A DNA stretch of 64,000 nucleotides, taken from assembly GCA_037039685.1 (NCBI GenBank), contig JAWNGF010000003.1, forward strand, positions 3,315,571-3,379,570. Direction: 5' to 3'. This document shows, piece after piece, positions 21,026 to 34,400 of the stretch; position 1 is the stretch's first letter; every line of letters begins with the position of its first letter. The notes under the pieces were generated by a model. The model made no database searches. It was not told the origin of the DNA and worked only from the letters and a program-made list of their open reading frames with translations. The DNA comes from Ceratobasidium sp. AG-K. Lineage: Eukaryota; Basidiomycota; Agaricomycetes; Cantharellales; Ceratobasidiaceae. A program made the translations under genes and the position numbers.

Positions 21026-23514
21026 ATGGCTGACCGCCAGAACGAGAACCGCGCACCTCGAGTCAAGAACAGGGCGCCGGCCACCGTTCAGACCACCGCG
21101 GAGCAACTCCTTCGCGGGACGCAGGAACGACAGGGCACTTCATTCGGGGCGCCCAAACAGGGAGTCGAGGACTTTGAAGAGCTCCACGAATACCATGGTT
21201 GAAACGCAAAGAGTTCGAGGAACTGATCCGGAAAACGCGGGAGAGTGTCAAATAGTGGCAGTCGTATGCAAGCTGGGAGGCTAGCTGAGCTATACGGAAA
21301 TGGTGAGTGACGAGGGGTAAATTTGAACTGCTGCTAAGACTTGTACAGGAACTCAAAGCGAGGAACGTGCAACACTCTCGCAATCTGTTTGACCGAGCAG
21401 TCACTCTACTCCCACGAGTCGACCAGCTCTGGTGCAAGTACGTGTATCTCGAGGAACTTCTCCAAAACGTCCCCGGTGCGCGACAGGTGTTTGAGCGATG
21501 GATGGCCTGGGAACCAGATGACAAGGCGTGGCAGGCGTAAATCAAGCTCGAGGAGCGCTACAACGAGTTGGACCGTGCCTCCGCGATATACGCACGCTGG
21601 GCTGCGATTCGACCTGAACCTCGTGTGTGGGTCAAGTGGGGCAAGTTTGAAGAGGAACGAGGGAAGCTTGACAAGGCCCGGGAGGTTTTCCAAACGGCGC
21701 TAGAGTTTTTCGGAGATGGGGCAGAAGAGGTGGCACATGCACAGGCGGTGTTTGCTGCTTTTGCCAAGATGGAGACGAGATTAAAGGAGTATGATCGCGC
21801 TCGGGTGATCTACAAGGTACGTCGGTGCAGCTAGATCAGCTAGTGCGTGATGCTAACTATCTTGCAGTTTGCTCTGTCGCGCGTTCCCCGATCCATCTCA
21901 GCCCCGCTCTTCGCTGCCTATACCAAGTTCGAGAAACAGCATGGCGAGCGCTCTGGTGCCGAAGCTGCAGTCCTTGGCCGTCGCCGCATCCAATACGAGG
22001 ACGAGCTACAACAGGATTCGCGTAATTATGATGTCTGGTTCGACTATACTCGTCTGGAGGAAGAAGCCTACCGAGCTGCCAAGGAGGATGGGCTGGACGT
22101 CAGCGGCAGTGGGTCAGGAGAAGCAGGAAGCGTCGAACGTGTACGGGACGTGTATGAGCGAGCCGTGGCGCAGATACCTCCTGGTGGAGAAAAACGGCAT
22201 TGGAGGAGATATATCTTCCTGTGGTTAAACTATGCCGTATTTGAGGAAATGGAGACCAAGGTGAGTCGACTGCTTTTGTGCCCTTGGTCGTACTCGTCAC
22301 TCAAATTTTCTACAGGACGTATCTCGAGCGCGTCAAATCTATACCACGGCGATCAAGGTCGTTCCCCCCGACAGTTCACGTTTGCCAAACTCTGGATTAT
22401 GGCGGCTCGTTTCGAGATTAGGCAACTTGATCTTACGGCTGCGAGAAAACTACTTGGTGCGGCGATCGGAATGTGTCCCAAGGAAGCGCTGTTCAAGGGA
22501 TACATTCAACTCGAGCTGGAGGTGAGTTTTATTACTGGTCTTTTGCCCGCCTCTACTAACCTGTCTTCATAGTTACGAGAGTTTGACCGAGTCCGCAAAC
22601 TATACGAAAAATACCTCGAGGCAAGTCATCCCGCGCCCTTGCACTCCTGAATGCCACAATGCTAATCCCTCCATAGTACGACCCCACAAACACCTCGGCC
22701 TGGATCCGTTTCGCCGAACTCGAAACCGCCCTCGGCGACCTCGCCCGCACACGCGCCCTCTTTGAACTCGCCATTTCCCAATCCGCCCTCGACATGCCTG
22801 AACTCCTCTGGAAAGCGTACATTGATTTCGAGTTTGAAGAACGCGAGCGCGAACGCACCCGGGCGCTCTACCGCCGCTTGTTGGAACGTACCGGCCATGT
22901 CAAGGTCTGGATCGCGTTTGCGCTGTTCGAGGCCGCGCGGATGGTCGGAGACGAGGACGAGGAAGGGGGTGAGGTGGAGACGTCCGAGGGTGATCCTGAA
23001 AAGGCGCGTGAGGTGTTCCAGGAGGGGTATAATAGCCTCAGACAGCGTGGGCTCAAGGAAGAGGTGGGTTGCCATGTTTCGATTTTTTGCGGGATGTTTA
23101 TGGGTTTTTAGCGAGTCGTGCTTTTGGAGTCGTGGAAGTCGTTCGAGGCGGAACATGGCACGGAAGAGCAGGTCGCCAAGGTGCAGGGCATGATGCCTCA
23201 AATCATCAAGCGGTGGCGCAAGGCCGACGAGAGTGGCGCACTCGAGGAATGTGCGTATCACCCTAATTCATCCCGCATTCCATTTCTCACACGGTCTGTT
23301 GATAGATTGGGACATGCTATTCGCCGACGACGAGCGGGACGCGAATCCCACCTCGTTCAAACTCTTGCAAATGGCACGTGCCTGGAAAAATGCCCAGGCA
23401 AACACGGGTGCTGACTCGGACTCGGACGAGGATGCGGATGGAGAGGCGGACGGAGAGGCGGACGGAGTGCCAGCTGGAAAACCGGGACGTGCCGAGGACA
23501 GTGATTCGGAATGA
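21026..23514 (+). pseudogene. CLF1: Broken copy of the pre-mRNA splicing factor CLF1 / crooked neck
   Basis: The N-terminus ([20 protein letters not shown]) and HAT repeats ([20 protein letters not shown], then [20 protein letters not shown], then [20 protein letters not shown]) are those of CLF1/Crn, a HAT-repeat scaffold of the spliceosome that is normally essential. Five independent lesions are seen: a lost base giving TGA at 21200; TAG at 21253; an in-exon deletion near 21284 that joins WEAS directly to LSYTEM; TAA at 21538 where Tyr is expected; and a one-base loss in the C run at about 22363. Introns and splice sites are otherwise intact and the acidic C-terminus ends at TGA 23512. An intact copy must presumably exist elsewhere or in a second nucleus. 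Confidence 0.85.
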
Positions 23515-24767
23515 GTGTTTGGCTTGGTGCCGGTGCGTGCAAACGCGGGTCATGTAATTGGGATAACATTTTGTTTCAATACGAATTGTTTCATGATCTA
23601 AACCTCTGTTGGGCTCCGTTGCTGTGTAGTTTTCCCGCAGCGACCACTAAATGGTACCTCTACAATCGTTCCTGGTGGTGTCTCTGGAGTCTTCCGAATA
23701 GACATGGGGTCGAAGGCGTGCCCGCTACCTCCTCAAGTATGGAAAAGGTTTGCCTGGGTCGTGTCGAAGGATCATTTGTCTATGTCGGTTTGCTGAGTGC
23801 AATATGTTAGCGAGGGTCCACGAGTGCGGTTTACCCGAATCATACGCAGAATAAATCGCAATGTGTAATTGTGCACCAATGGTATACCAATACGCTCACG
23901 AATCTCTATATCGACCACACGAGGCCGACTTCAATGATTTTCATGCGATCGTCACACTGGCCCAGAGCTCGGACTTGGTCACTTGCCGGCCGATAACTTG
24001 CATCGACCCAAGCCCCTACTGGAATATCCAGGGGTTTGGACATATATTCAAGGCAGATATTGTTGGCTGGTCGCGGGGTGTGGGATGTGAATTCAGCAAG
24101 ACCTGGTGGGTTCATGCGTATTACAAGGTTAATTGTGTTGGTGGTCAAGGATGCTAAACTTATTTCGATTGCTAAGACCAGCTCCTTGCATCACCGAGGT
24201 CGCGCCCGCTCAAGATGATAAGGCTCACAAGCCCACATCTGCCCTGCATATCTTGATTCACAGTGGTGCGTCGTGTTTTTGTCAACTGTTTTTTTTGCAG
24301 TGAAACTTACTAAGGTGCCGGGCGATGCACATACTGCAGCCTCCGACTCCAGTGATAGTAAATATATAAAGTTATACCTAACCTGATTTTAACTTACCCT
24401 GTATTCTCGAAACTGAGAATCTGTCATATATGCGCATTTATTAGAGGTCTGCAAGTCAACAACGTGAATAAAAGCAACAAAAGTCCAAGTTGAGTTGTCA
24501 TTATACAAAACGTATCGTGAACTCAAGAAACAAACCGGCTAATACATTTCTCAATCAGACTAAAGTCTCGTCCTATGACTGTAGTCACAAGGTGTGCGCC
24601 GAAAAGTGCCAGATCAGCTTTCAGGGATATGAGAGGCATTGATATTATGTGGTGCATCATGCTCGCCTTGGGCTGTGCTGTATGGAAGAGGTGAGTTGAG
24701 TTATTTATTTCAATCAGTGAGCAAGGAACTGAAGTGGCTCACTTGATTGCGGGGCCATAATGCTATT
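23515..24767. other. Intergenic region
   Basis: No convincing gene. Short open frames on both strands lack domains. This is the 3' flank of two convergent genes (CLF1-like on plus, F-box-like on minus). Confidence 0.4.
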
Positions 24768-26171
24768 TCAATCCCAATCCGGGGTACGCTGGTAGGAGTC
24801 CCTACTCCTGACTGCAACAATGGGACAAACCTCAGTTAGGGCGAGCTCGGCGTCCGAATCCGACAACTCGTTCTTTCCGTCTCGCACGAACCCCCAGAGC
24901 ACGAGCATCTTGACCGGATGGCGCTGGATAATCCTCTGGATGGGAGTCAAGTGAATAATACCTCCACGGACATATAAAGCATCTAGACGATACCCATTAT
25001 GATGATTATTGCAAGTGCACAAGTCCGAGCTCGCTTTCTCATCATCGGATGGGATCCACGCAATATCCTGCAAGAATAGCTCACGAAGGCAAGGGAGCAC
25101 ATGAAGGATTTGGTCCATGGTCTGGCCAAGATTTTTCCGGCGTTGTGGTCTTGGCCGAGTCGGCGCTATCACGTGGAGCCTGGTGATATTGGAGCGCATA
25201 AAGAACTCTGGTATTTCGGTGTTGTTCAATCGTACTGGTTGGCTATGGACCTTCAATGAGAAACGGAGTGGTTGCGGACCAGGGGTAATCAAGCGGGTGA
25301 CGGTGCCGACTTCGCTGTACCGTAGTGAAGGTACACACAGTGCTTCAAGTAGCGGGAGATGGACGGGAGGTATCGCTGCTTGCGAAGATGGGGTTAGTTT
25401 TAGACCAAAATGGAAGATGCGAAGCCCAGGGCTTGCTGTTAAAATACGGGCGAGGTCAGCATCCGCAATCAAAGCTTGCGAATGGTTCACATCGCGGGTT
25501 AGATAAAGCTCGACTAGATCACAGTAAGCTGGACTTGTCCAGGTAAAGTAAACACCGTGGAGCCTTAGAGACTTGACAGGAAGAAGCACGGTGTGCAGTA
25601 CTTGTGATGAAACACTCAAGCGAAGCCCGGCACGATGGGGGTCGTCAGCGCACTGGATGAAAATTGGGATATTCCACTGGAAGTGTAGATATAACTCGGT
25701 AAGAACACCTGGTTCACATTTACTGAAGCAGTCATCGAGGATTTCAATTTTGTCTCCCTGATATGAAGAGGATACCCCGTGTTCGAGTGACAGTGCACGC
25801 ATCCGTGTCGCCATAGAACCAAGTAGCTTGGCAAGTGAACCGTCACATTGATACTTGGGTCTGTTTTGCTCGACAATGTGAATATCCAACGGCGCCCCAG
25901 ACGCTTGTTTTACCATGTTTTGCATACGAGAAGCAAAGAAGCTAGTCTGCTGGGAGTCGAGAGGGATCAGATCGATGTGAGTCCAAAGGCTGGGTGTATT
26001 AAGCACGAGATGGCGCCAGCGGGAGTTTATGTGCGATAGTAGCTCGGGGTATCTTGCACTCGGGGATTTAGAGTAACATTGCTCAGCGATGCAAGAACCA
26101 GAGATGACTGCGTGACGGAATATATGGATGAGGATTTCGGGAGGGAATGAATCTATAAGCATTGTGACCAA
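24768..26171 (-). CDS. F-box-like protein
   Basis: Single-exon gene of 467 codons. The N-terminus has the F-box pattern of Agaricomycete F-box-like proteins (DSFPPEILIHIFRHAV, then SHINSRWRHLVLNTPSLWTH, residues about 6-65). The rest resembles the degenerate leucine-rich region usual in these proteins (LLPVKSLRLHGVYF, LTASPGLRIFHFGLKL). F-box proteins recruit substrates to SCF ubiquitin ligases; such genes occur in large families in Agaricomycetes and individual targets are unknown. The second ATG (codon 4) is also a possible start. No stop or frameshift inside. Confidence 0.8.
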   Translation of the reverse strand: MVTMLIDSFPPEILIHIFRHAVISGSCIAEQCYSKSPSARYPELLSHINSRWRHLVLNTPSLWTHIDLIPLDSQQTSFFASRMQNMVKQASGAPLDIHIVEQNRPKYQCDGSLAKLLGSMATRMRALSLEHGVSSSYQGDKIEILDDCFSKCEPGVLTELYLHFQWNIPIFIQCADDPHRAGLRLSVSSQVLHTVLLPVKSLRLHGVYFTWTSPAYCDLVELYLTRDVNHSQALIADADLARILTASPGLRIFHFGLKLTPSSQAAIPPVHLPLLEALCVPSLRYSEVGTVTRLITPGPQPLRFSLKVHSQPVRLNNTEIPEFFMRSNITRLHVIAPTRPRPQRRKNLGQTMDQILHVLPCLRELFLQDIAWIPSDDEKASSDLCTCNNHHNGYRLDALYVRGGIIHLTPIQRIIQRHPVKMLVLWGFVRDGKNELSDSDAELALTEVCPIVAVRSRDSYQRTPDWD

Positions 26172-28181
26172 GCAATGGATTACGGGGAAGTTATTCCGAT
26201 TCGACGTGTGGGTTGCAGCAGATGAGTGTTTGGATTATCTTTGGGTATGAAGGTGTCCGCAAAGCCAAGCCACATTCTCGAGAGGGATTACATAATCAGG
26301 AGGTTCCGAGCTGTGCCTCCCGGTTGAAATGTGAGCGGTTCCCAGAAAATAATTACTGCAGGTGAGATTGGGTTTCTCACAAATATAACACGCCATGTGT
26401 CTCAGTCGCATACACGATAGCTTTGGATGGGTGAACCCGGCGTATATTGTACCGCAAGGTGAACTGTCGGAAAACCGTTGCACCGCACCAGCAAGAGCCT
26501 AGTGAACACGAGTCAAGGCAAAAGATAGTTTTATAAAGCTATGTCCTATCAAATGAAACCAGCTTTTCCATGTGCTCGACAATCTACAACGTTCGTATGG
26601 CGTCCACCAGGCGAGCCTTCGAGAGACCTTTCCCAGAACCCGTACACTCCAATGCTTCCTAGACTCCCATCCGCAACGCACCCAATCCCCTTGCTGAGTC
26701 TTGTTTGCATATTGCAAACATCTTGCACACACTCTTTCACTTGTCGGATAGGCAGCTAGACGAGATCACACGTGGAATCTACGAACACCAGACGACAACG
26801 CCAGATTAAACTACTTCTGACTCGTAGAAACGCGTCACGGGCAAGTCTCCATCGGGCTAGCAACCAGATCCTCTGAGGAGGTATAACCGGCGTATGGATG
26901 GTGAGCCTTGAGTCAAACTTGTGCCCTGGCTAGAGATGAGGCTGATAGGGTTCAGACTTAGTTTTGAAGTGATGGCTCGTGCGTGTTCTGTGTGCTGTAT
27001 CCTCGCAGGGCCGCGCCGAGCGATGGGACAAAGTGGACCTGTCCCCGCCATTGATCGCAGCACTTGGAACCCGAGTGTCCCCGTATTGTATCCCCTGGCC
27101 TGGTCACACCACGAAGTAGCGCAATGCCAATAGTGACCCAACGCATGCACAACAGGCAAATTCCATATATGTGCCAGTCCCGTTCTCCGACTACGCTTAT
27201 ATGCGCTTTTTTCGTCCCATCATAATCCGCTCTGTTCCCTCGATTTTTGCTTTGGCAAGCTAACATAATGGGAAGGCCGTGTTCACGGGGAGAAAAGAAT
27301 GAGGTGCCTGGATAAGCAAATAAAAATTTAATAGATAATACATACATGAACAGACTCATAGAACTACGTTGCGGTTCAAATACCTCGACAGCATGCCAAA
27401 TAACCACGGGAACAAGGGGGGGGGGGGGGGGGGCAGAGCCGGGAGCAGTCTCCTGTCATGTATTTTATCGTCGCCGTCGTCATGCGTTCAGTTGCGTGGA
27501 GGTAGACGGTAGCGCTGGACCAAGCTGCTGGTGGTGAGCTCACGTAGAGCGGTGGCCGCCGCGTTGGGAAGCCAGAATAGCGACAAACGGGGTCACATCG
27601 GGTTGTACAGTCGGAAATGGACCGTTGAGGCACAATCCAAAACCGATGAGCTCATGCCTAGTTGAAGCTTTGAAACTGGGGGATTGTATGAGGTACGACG
27701 ACCATATATCACTATTGCACAATTCCTGCTTGAAATTGGTCAGTCGGAAAGCACAGTAGAGTAGCATACAAGGGGGCATCATACAGGTAAAGTGAGCTTG
27801 GGCCGTTGAACTGGTGCCGTATTTGTGTGACCGAGTCTCAAAATATCCAACGCATGCACCCTTTCTCCAAGCGCAAATTACGCCAGCAAGGAGCCAGATC
27901 TGTCCAGGCTATCTTTTTGGTCTCAAGGGCGTTACCACATTGAACCAAAAGTGTAGGAAATCGTGGGGTATACTAGCTAGGACGAAAACGTTGAATGGTC
28001 ATCGTAGTAGATGCTCAGTTCATCTTACGAATCTTACCTGGACTAGCTTGTTGCTTCCCATCCCATCCTGCGCCGTACCTTCACTGACTTGGTATAAATC
28101 AACCCCTCATATATGCACGCATACAGGATGGCTACCGGTTTCGACATGGGCAAGATTTTCCGACCAAATACACAACCTCAT
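26172..28181. other. Intergenic region with an 18-G homopolymer
   Basis: No gene recognised in about 2 kb. A run of 18 G lies at 27416-27433. Short frames on both strands lack domain features. Confidence 0.4.
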
Positions 28182-28365
28182 CTACGACACGCGCACAAGT
28201 CCCAAATGATTCCCGTCCGAACTTATGTCTTTTCCCTCCAGGACATCTAAAGTTTTCACCCAAATCTCGCGCATGAGATCTTCGATGTGTTCCATAGCTT
28301 CCGCTTGTGACCTCACCCCAAAGTTTTCCACCCTTTCGAAGTGCCTTTGCATCCGCATCCGCATG
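28182..28365 (-). pseudogene. C-terminal fragment of gene X copy A, cut off by a transposon
   Basis: Minus-strand codons from 28365 to TAG 28184-28182 encode MRMRMQRHFERVENFG and then MREIWVKTLDVLEGKD. This is the counterpart of the C-terminus of gene X copy B (EIWVKTLNVLQEKD, stop at 48670). The missing N-terminal part lies 10.8 kb to the right, at 39169-41054, in the same orientation. Joining the two at a shared CATG restores the reading frame. Confidence 0.85.
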
Positions 28366-28729
28366 CATCAGCAAAAAACGCCCACAGGGTCCAGGCCCAC
28401 CCTTGCTAAATTAGTTGACAGCATGTCAGATTTGACTAATTTCACTTCAATTTGGCGGGAATTTTGTGAGCGGGGTGTTTCGAGTCGACCTCCGTCTCGG
28501 TGAGCCAAAATTAGTGAACTATGTACTTGAAACATGCAAAATGTACAATTAAGTAGAATTAGTAGAATTAGTGGGATTAGTGGGGTCACTCGGGTCCACA
28601 GCCCTCGAAAACAGTACATTGGGCGCAAACTATCGATCTCAATCATCCGTCCTACTACTCTCAACTTCCTCTAACACCCCTTGTCCCAGTATTCTACCCG
28701 AGTTTGGATCCTAGGCGGAGGCGCCACAC

Positions 28730-31170
28730 CTAGATCGCACGACAATCCTCCCCACTTGTTGGGTATGATGAGATTAGTATCATCACGAGTGGTCGCGCAT
28801 TTATGGGACTTACGTCGTCAAGCTCCAACTCATTCTGTGCGCCCGTTCTCCAATGAGCAGGCGACTTGACCCCAACTGCGCTCACACGGGAGCGGAGCGG
28901 TCTGGCTACTCTGATCTCCTTGAGCGACGCTGTGGGCCCCGAGGACCTTTGAGCGAGGGATGGCGAAGCGGGCACCTGACGTTGGTGGCTCGTGCTTGGT
29001 GGTGTAGTGGGACGCGGTGGGTTAGCACGAATCGCAACAGGGGATGGCTCACGGGCCGGTGAAGGAGGTTGAGGCGCGGGAAGCTCGACTACAGGGGTAG
29101 GCTGAGGAGGCGGCACACGAGGAGTGGAAGGTTCTGCCGTGGGAGGTGCGTCTTGAGCGCCGTGGCCAGCCCGACCCATGACCGACATGGGCATGCGCGG
29201 CACGAAACTACAACGGCGAGGTGGCTTGGCTGCGCCCTTCTTCTCCAGCTCGAGGGCTGCCAAAGCCTGCTTCTTCCTGGCCGACCCCTCTACTTCGGCT
29301 TCCTCTCTCGGACGCTTGGGTGTAGGAGGCGCAGACGTAGCACGGGCTGGGGTATTAACAGCTTTCGGGGTTCCAGTAGGGATAGGGGTGGTTGCGCGAG
29401 TAGGGGTGGAGGTTACATTCAAGCTGCCGGCAGACGAAGAGCGCCGAGGGGTGCTTCCACTCAGGAGCTTGAACTCGAACGGTCCCAGCGCGTTGCCGGG
29501 GCTCCATGAAACAGGCGGTGGGCGCACGGGCAACTGAGAGACCTCGAAGGTAAGAGGTGACCAAGCTCTGGGAGAAGGGGCGGGCTGGGGGTTGGAAGGC
29601 GCTGCGAGGGTAGAAGGTCCAGGCGCTGGCTCGACCGCAAAGGCTGGCACGGGGGCAGGCAACGATGCGGGCTTCGCAGGGACAGCCTTTGGCAATGGGG
29701 GTACCACAAAGGCGATGGAGGCGGCGGGTGCAACCAGTGCTGGTGGAGGAGCAACTGGCGAAGGTGGTTCCACGGCGAATGTTGGCAGGTTGGGAGCGGA
29801 GTTGGAGGCCGAGTTGGACGTCGCACCAGGCGCTTCGGGTTGTTCAGTAAACACAAACGCAGGGACAGGGGGCTGGTGAGCGGTTGACGCTGATGGTGCG
29901 GGTGCGCTCTCTCCCTCGGCCTCCTCGTCTTCGTCATCGTCGGTGCGGAATCTGAGTCCACCAGTGATGGCGGTCACGTCCATCGTGCGTTCCTCGTCGT
30001 CAAACCGGCCCTCAAAGTCACCACTAGAGCTCGAGCGGTTATCGTCCTCGTCGTCGATGGAGATGTCGGCCTCCCCAGCACCCATACTCTGTCTGGCAGC
30101 TCGAAGGCAAGAAAGCGTATCGTCCAGTCCCATGTCGCGATCGGCAGTGCTCTGCTGGGAGCTCGACGTCGTGTATGTACCCTGCGGGCTGAAAGGGGCA
30201 GACTGGGAATCCTGAGACGCAGGGATGAATCCGCCCCGGAACTCCGAGTTCATCGTGCTGGCGGTGCTATCGTCGTCCAGCTCCTCCCGCGTGGGTAAGG
30301 CTCTGAAGCTCGGCCCAAGCCTCGCTCTTCCGCCGGGGAACAATAGACTTGCCAGTCTTGACCATGTACTCTCCGCTATCCTTGTCCTTGTCCTTGGACA
30401 GCTCTTCTGTCTGGTCATCGATATCGCTGGCACGGCTGAGGTCTCGTCGGTCGACGCTTCGGTCTAGGGGGGGAAGGGGCGCCATGGGAGCCGAAGAGCG
30501 GCGTCGAGATGGGGTGCTGATCTAATAGGTGTCCGTCAACTCCATGCTGTCCTTTCCTCCGCCCTCGCCACCATCAAACTGCTCCTCCTCGGCCCCGAAA
30601 CTATCACCAGCCTCCATACTATGCTCGCTCCCATCGTCAAATTCCACCCAGGCTTCACTGACCTCCTCGCTGTTGACACGGCGTGTTAGGGCTCCTTTTT
30701 GTAGTCGAGGCTTCAGGGGTAGGGGGGTTGGCGGGTGAAGAGTGAGCAGCGGAGGAGCGGGAGAAGAGGCAGTCGCAGTCGAATTGACGGTTGGCTCAAA
30801 CATGCTAGGGAGGTGTAAGACATATGAATCCTTCTCATGTACAAGCCACTCACTGGCGTTGGCTGCTGAGCGGTTGATACTTGTGGTGTGGGTGCGCTCT
30901 CCCAAGTCTCCTCGTCTTCATCGTTGTCGGTGCAGAATCTGAGCCCACCAGCTATGGCAGTCACGTCCATTGTGCGCTCCTTGTCACCGAACCGGTCCTC
31001 AAAATCACCGCTTGAGCTTGAGCGGTTATCATCCTTGTTGCCGATGGAGCTACCGGGGGGATTGGCAGTGGACGGAGAGCGGGAGAAGCAACTGTAACTA
31101 GGCAAATGTAAGCCATAAAAATCTGCCCAACACGCAAGGCACTTACCATACTGAAGCCGGGTGGCAAAGC
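28730..31170 (-). pseudogene. KNL1/Spc7-like kinetochore gene fragment carried by the transposon
   Basis: Several minus-strand frames together resemble the N-terminal, disordered MELT-repeat region of the KNL1/Spc7 kinetochore scaffold: GGKDSMELTDTY near 30522, ERTMDVTAITGGLRF near 29950, and KSEAWAELQSLTHAGG near 30300. A partial duplicate of the second motif (ERTMDVTAIAGGLRF) lies near 30950. The segments are separated by a TAG after MELTDTY and a frameshift near 30290. The last long frame ends in NELELDD followed by a GTAAGT donor, with no recognisable C-terminal kinetochore domain afterwards. I read it as a captured 5' part of a host gene, duplicated internally and decayed. Assignment rests on motif memory and is moderate. 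Confidence 0.5.
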
Positions 31171-31496
31171 TCACTGGCACGCACCGAGCAAAGGCCTCTG
31201 ATCAGCTGCCGCGTTTGTCTCAGTGCAACCCACAATCAGTACAACTCGTATTTTATTCGTAGCTACTAGTTGGTCATGCATGGAGTGGTTTACGGTGCAA
31301 TACTTGATCGTCTGTGGAAGCATGGTGGTGGAGAGTGTGACGACGGCAGGCTAGGCGCTTACCCAATCAGGGCAAGTTGGTCACGATGCATTTGGTTATT
31401 TTGCACATACCAGCACCCCGAAAAAAAATCCACGGTAATGCAAAGATCTAACATACAATTACATTGTGACTCTATAAACCATATACGCGTTTGAGA

Positions 31497-34400
31497 TTAT
31501 TTGGAATGTAAAAACAAGAACATATGCAGGTCTAAATACGAGTTAAGGTAAAATGACTCAAACGCCTCAAGTGCTGGAGGAGAAGACATAGAAAATGGTG
31601 GGGTACTCTGGTGGAATTCGGGTATGAGATGGCAACTTCGACGAACATCAGAAAGGAAAAATATCTGCCCCATATAATGACGATCGTATATCGCTGGGTA
31701 TCGCTCGCGGTTGACACGATACATATTGGTAAGCACAATGGGTTTTGAGCTATGGGGGCAACGGAAGAGCTGTACATAAACAAGGGGTTCGGGAATCCCG
31801 TATCTCGGTGGAAGGGTGAAAATAAGCCGTACTTGACCAACGATATGAGCTAAAGGTATGTAGGGTGTCAAGCTATTGCACGGTACACAATTTAACTAGC
31901 GTCCTACCTGATATCCCATATGAGAATTCGCCAGGGGCTGTTGGGGCTTTTTGTATCAGGACGGTATCAAACTTACTTCCTCGTCGTCGTGCTTTCTGCA
32001 ACTGCTTGCCCGTAGAATGAGGCGACGCATGGATGATATCAACAAACCCATCGGGATCTGTAAGGTCGTCACGGATGATTTGAGTCGCTTTGGGGAAGAC
32101 AGTGACAAGGTCTTGAGGTAACACAGAGATGCCTGATTGTGGGGCTTTTTTCTCTAAAAATTTTGAGAGAGACCAGTCGAACCAATGGATTCCAAAAATC
32201 TCTTCGAGTCGATCCTGTGCCACTGGGGCGAATGGGCTTTTTTGAGCAATATGCCAACCAGGCAAGCTATATAATGAATACCCGAGTTAGATTTGAAGTT
32301 GTATTTATATGCTCACACTTCTTTGAAAATGAGTGGACGTACCTGTTTGCAGAGGCTGTTTCCTTATCCGTGCGATGATTGTCTGAGTATTCAGGTATTG
32401 CCCATTGAAGGTATGCATCAAATTTGAAAACTTGCTCTCGACGATCCAGGTATTGAACCATCTGGGCAAAAAATTGGTTCCTGTTTGTTGCCTGGTAGGC
32501 TCGCTTGGCGAAATTAATATGAAGGCGCTCTGGGCCTTCTGTATTGTAGCCGTCAAGTGTTCCAAGCTCCCGAATCGAAGCCGAGTAATGAAGCATCGAG
32601 TGAACCTTGTTGATGTTGAAGTGTGTGCGAACACCTCGATCAATAAAGACTTTTTTCGATTCGTGGAACCGTCTGAGTGCGTCGTCAAGCCATTGAAGTG
32701 TTATTTCCGTGTGGAATGGGAGTTGGGCATAGTAAATGAAGTCGATCGTTGCTCGAATCACAGGCATGACATCTTCAGGGACAAGCTCGGCCATAACACC
32801 AATGAATACCTTTTCCATCTCGCAATGCTCCTTGCCAGTTGTTTGTGCTAGCTTGGTTACCCCAGACAGAAAATGTCGAAGCTTTGTATGCTCAGGCATC
32901 CATTTATAACGATCATCAACAGATGTTGCCTTGATCAACTCCAGGCACCACTCCATCAGATGATCCTTAAAGACTCCTTTATGGAGCTGATGAAGGAGAT
33001 CTGGTGTGAGTGCCTTAAATATATCGCAGTGTGGCAAGTCAGCCCAGAAAGGTTTTCCAAATGGGCGAAGCCCCTCGTTAACAAAAAGCTCGGTTGTGTG
33101 TCCCAGGGCCTGTGCTTCGAGTGCGTTAGCAGTATGCTTGTGGACTCGATCGGGTGCCTTCTTGAGGTGACCCCGCTTGTTGAACGGGATGGTGCAACGG
33201 TGACAAAGGTTTCTTCGGCAGCACGCAACCAATGTTTGCTCTGGGTTGTCCGCTATGTAAGCAGCCAGGATTGGAAAGCATTTTCGAACATTCCCATCCC
33301 CGCATGCCATATCCACGCCGTTTCGGCCAGCTTGTTCCAATGGTCGGACTAACTCCTTCATGCACATGTGAAATAATCGATCTTTCTGCGGACAGATCAT
33401 GAGAAACTATATGCGCCAAGAAAAAAAAAATACCTGGTTTTTCTTTTCTTGTTTTGTGAAACAGTCTAACTTCGGAACCGGTAGGTAGCCAAGCAAGAGT
33501 GTTCCATACGAGTTAGGTTTGCGGCGAGTGCCTTTTGGAATATTTCCCAATGTGATATACACTGGGTACGCTTGCTTTCCTCCACCAAAATTTGTCAAGT
33601 GAGTCGCATCGGAGGCCAAAATGACTGGGAGGATGGTCACATTCGGTGGCAAGTCTTTCGAGTGCTATAAGTTGTTAGTAAATACCATACACTTCCATAA
33701 TTTATCCATTATTTTATTGCTCACTTGTATCCGCCACCACCAATCACCCGTCCACATTTCCCCATATGCACGTTGTGTTTCTTCAATATCGTTCCATTCA
33801 TGTCGGGGTGCGAAAACCATATCTTTGGCATATATTGGATTTTCTAAAAGCTCTCGGATCACCCCCAGGATATCTCGTGACCAGAGCTCGACAACCTCCT
33901 GGATAGGTTTGCCATCCGGTCCTATTTGATCACCGACAATCGTAACTGGCTTCACCTCCCACCGTGGCCCAGCTGTTGGGAGCTGGTCAAGTAACTTGTT
34001 GAGCATATAGTTGCTCTGGAACAAGAGTCCAGCTTGATTGAGAATCTTTGTTTAACTGGTTAGTCAGTATCCCCCTTTTTATTAGCTTAATTGTATACTT
34101 ACTAAGGGAAGCTTCAGTAGCTTCTCACGACTGCCTTGACTTATGTCATTTTCGACCATCCACTTGACAAATTCAAATTCAAGAAAGTCCGCAAACGGTG
34201 CGGCAGGGGACTCGCCTCGCTCCATCTTGGAGCGATGCAGTCGATCCAAGGCTGGTAAACATTGGCCGATCGGAGCACCCCATAAAGATGAGTCGCTATT
34301 TGGGCCTTCCTTGGGCTGAGGCAACGATTCTGTCCCATTCTCATCTGGACTGTTACCGTCAGCTCCTAGGCGCAAATCCTGATTGGGGGGTGGAGACGAG

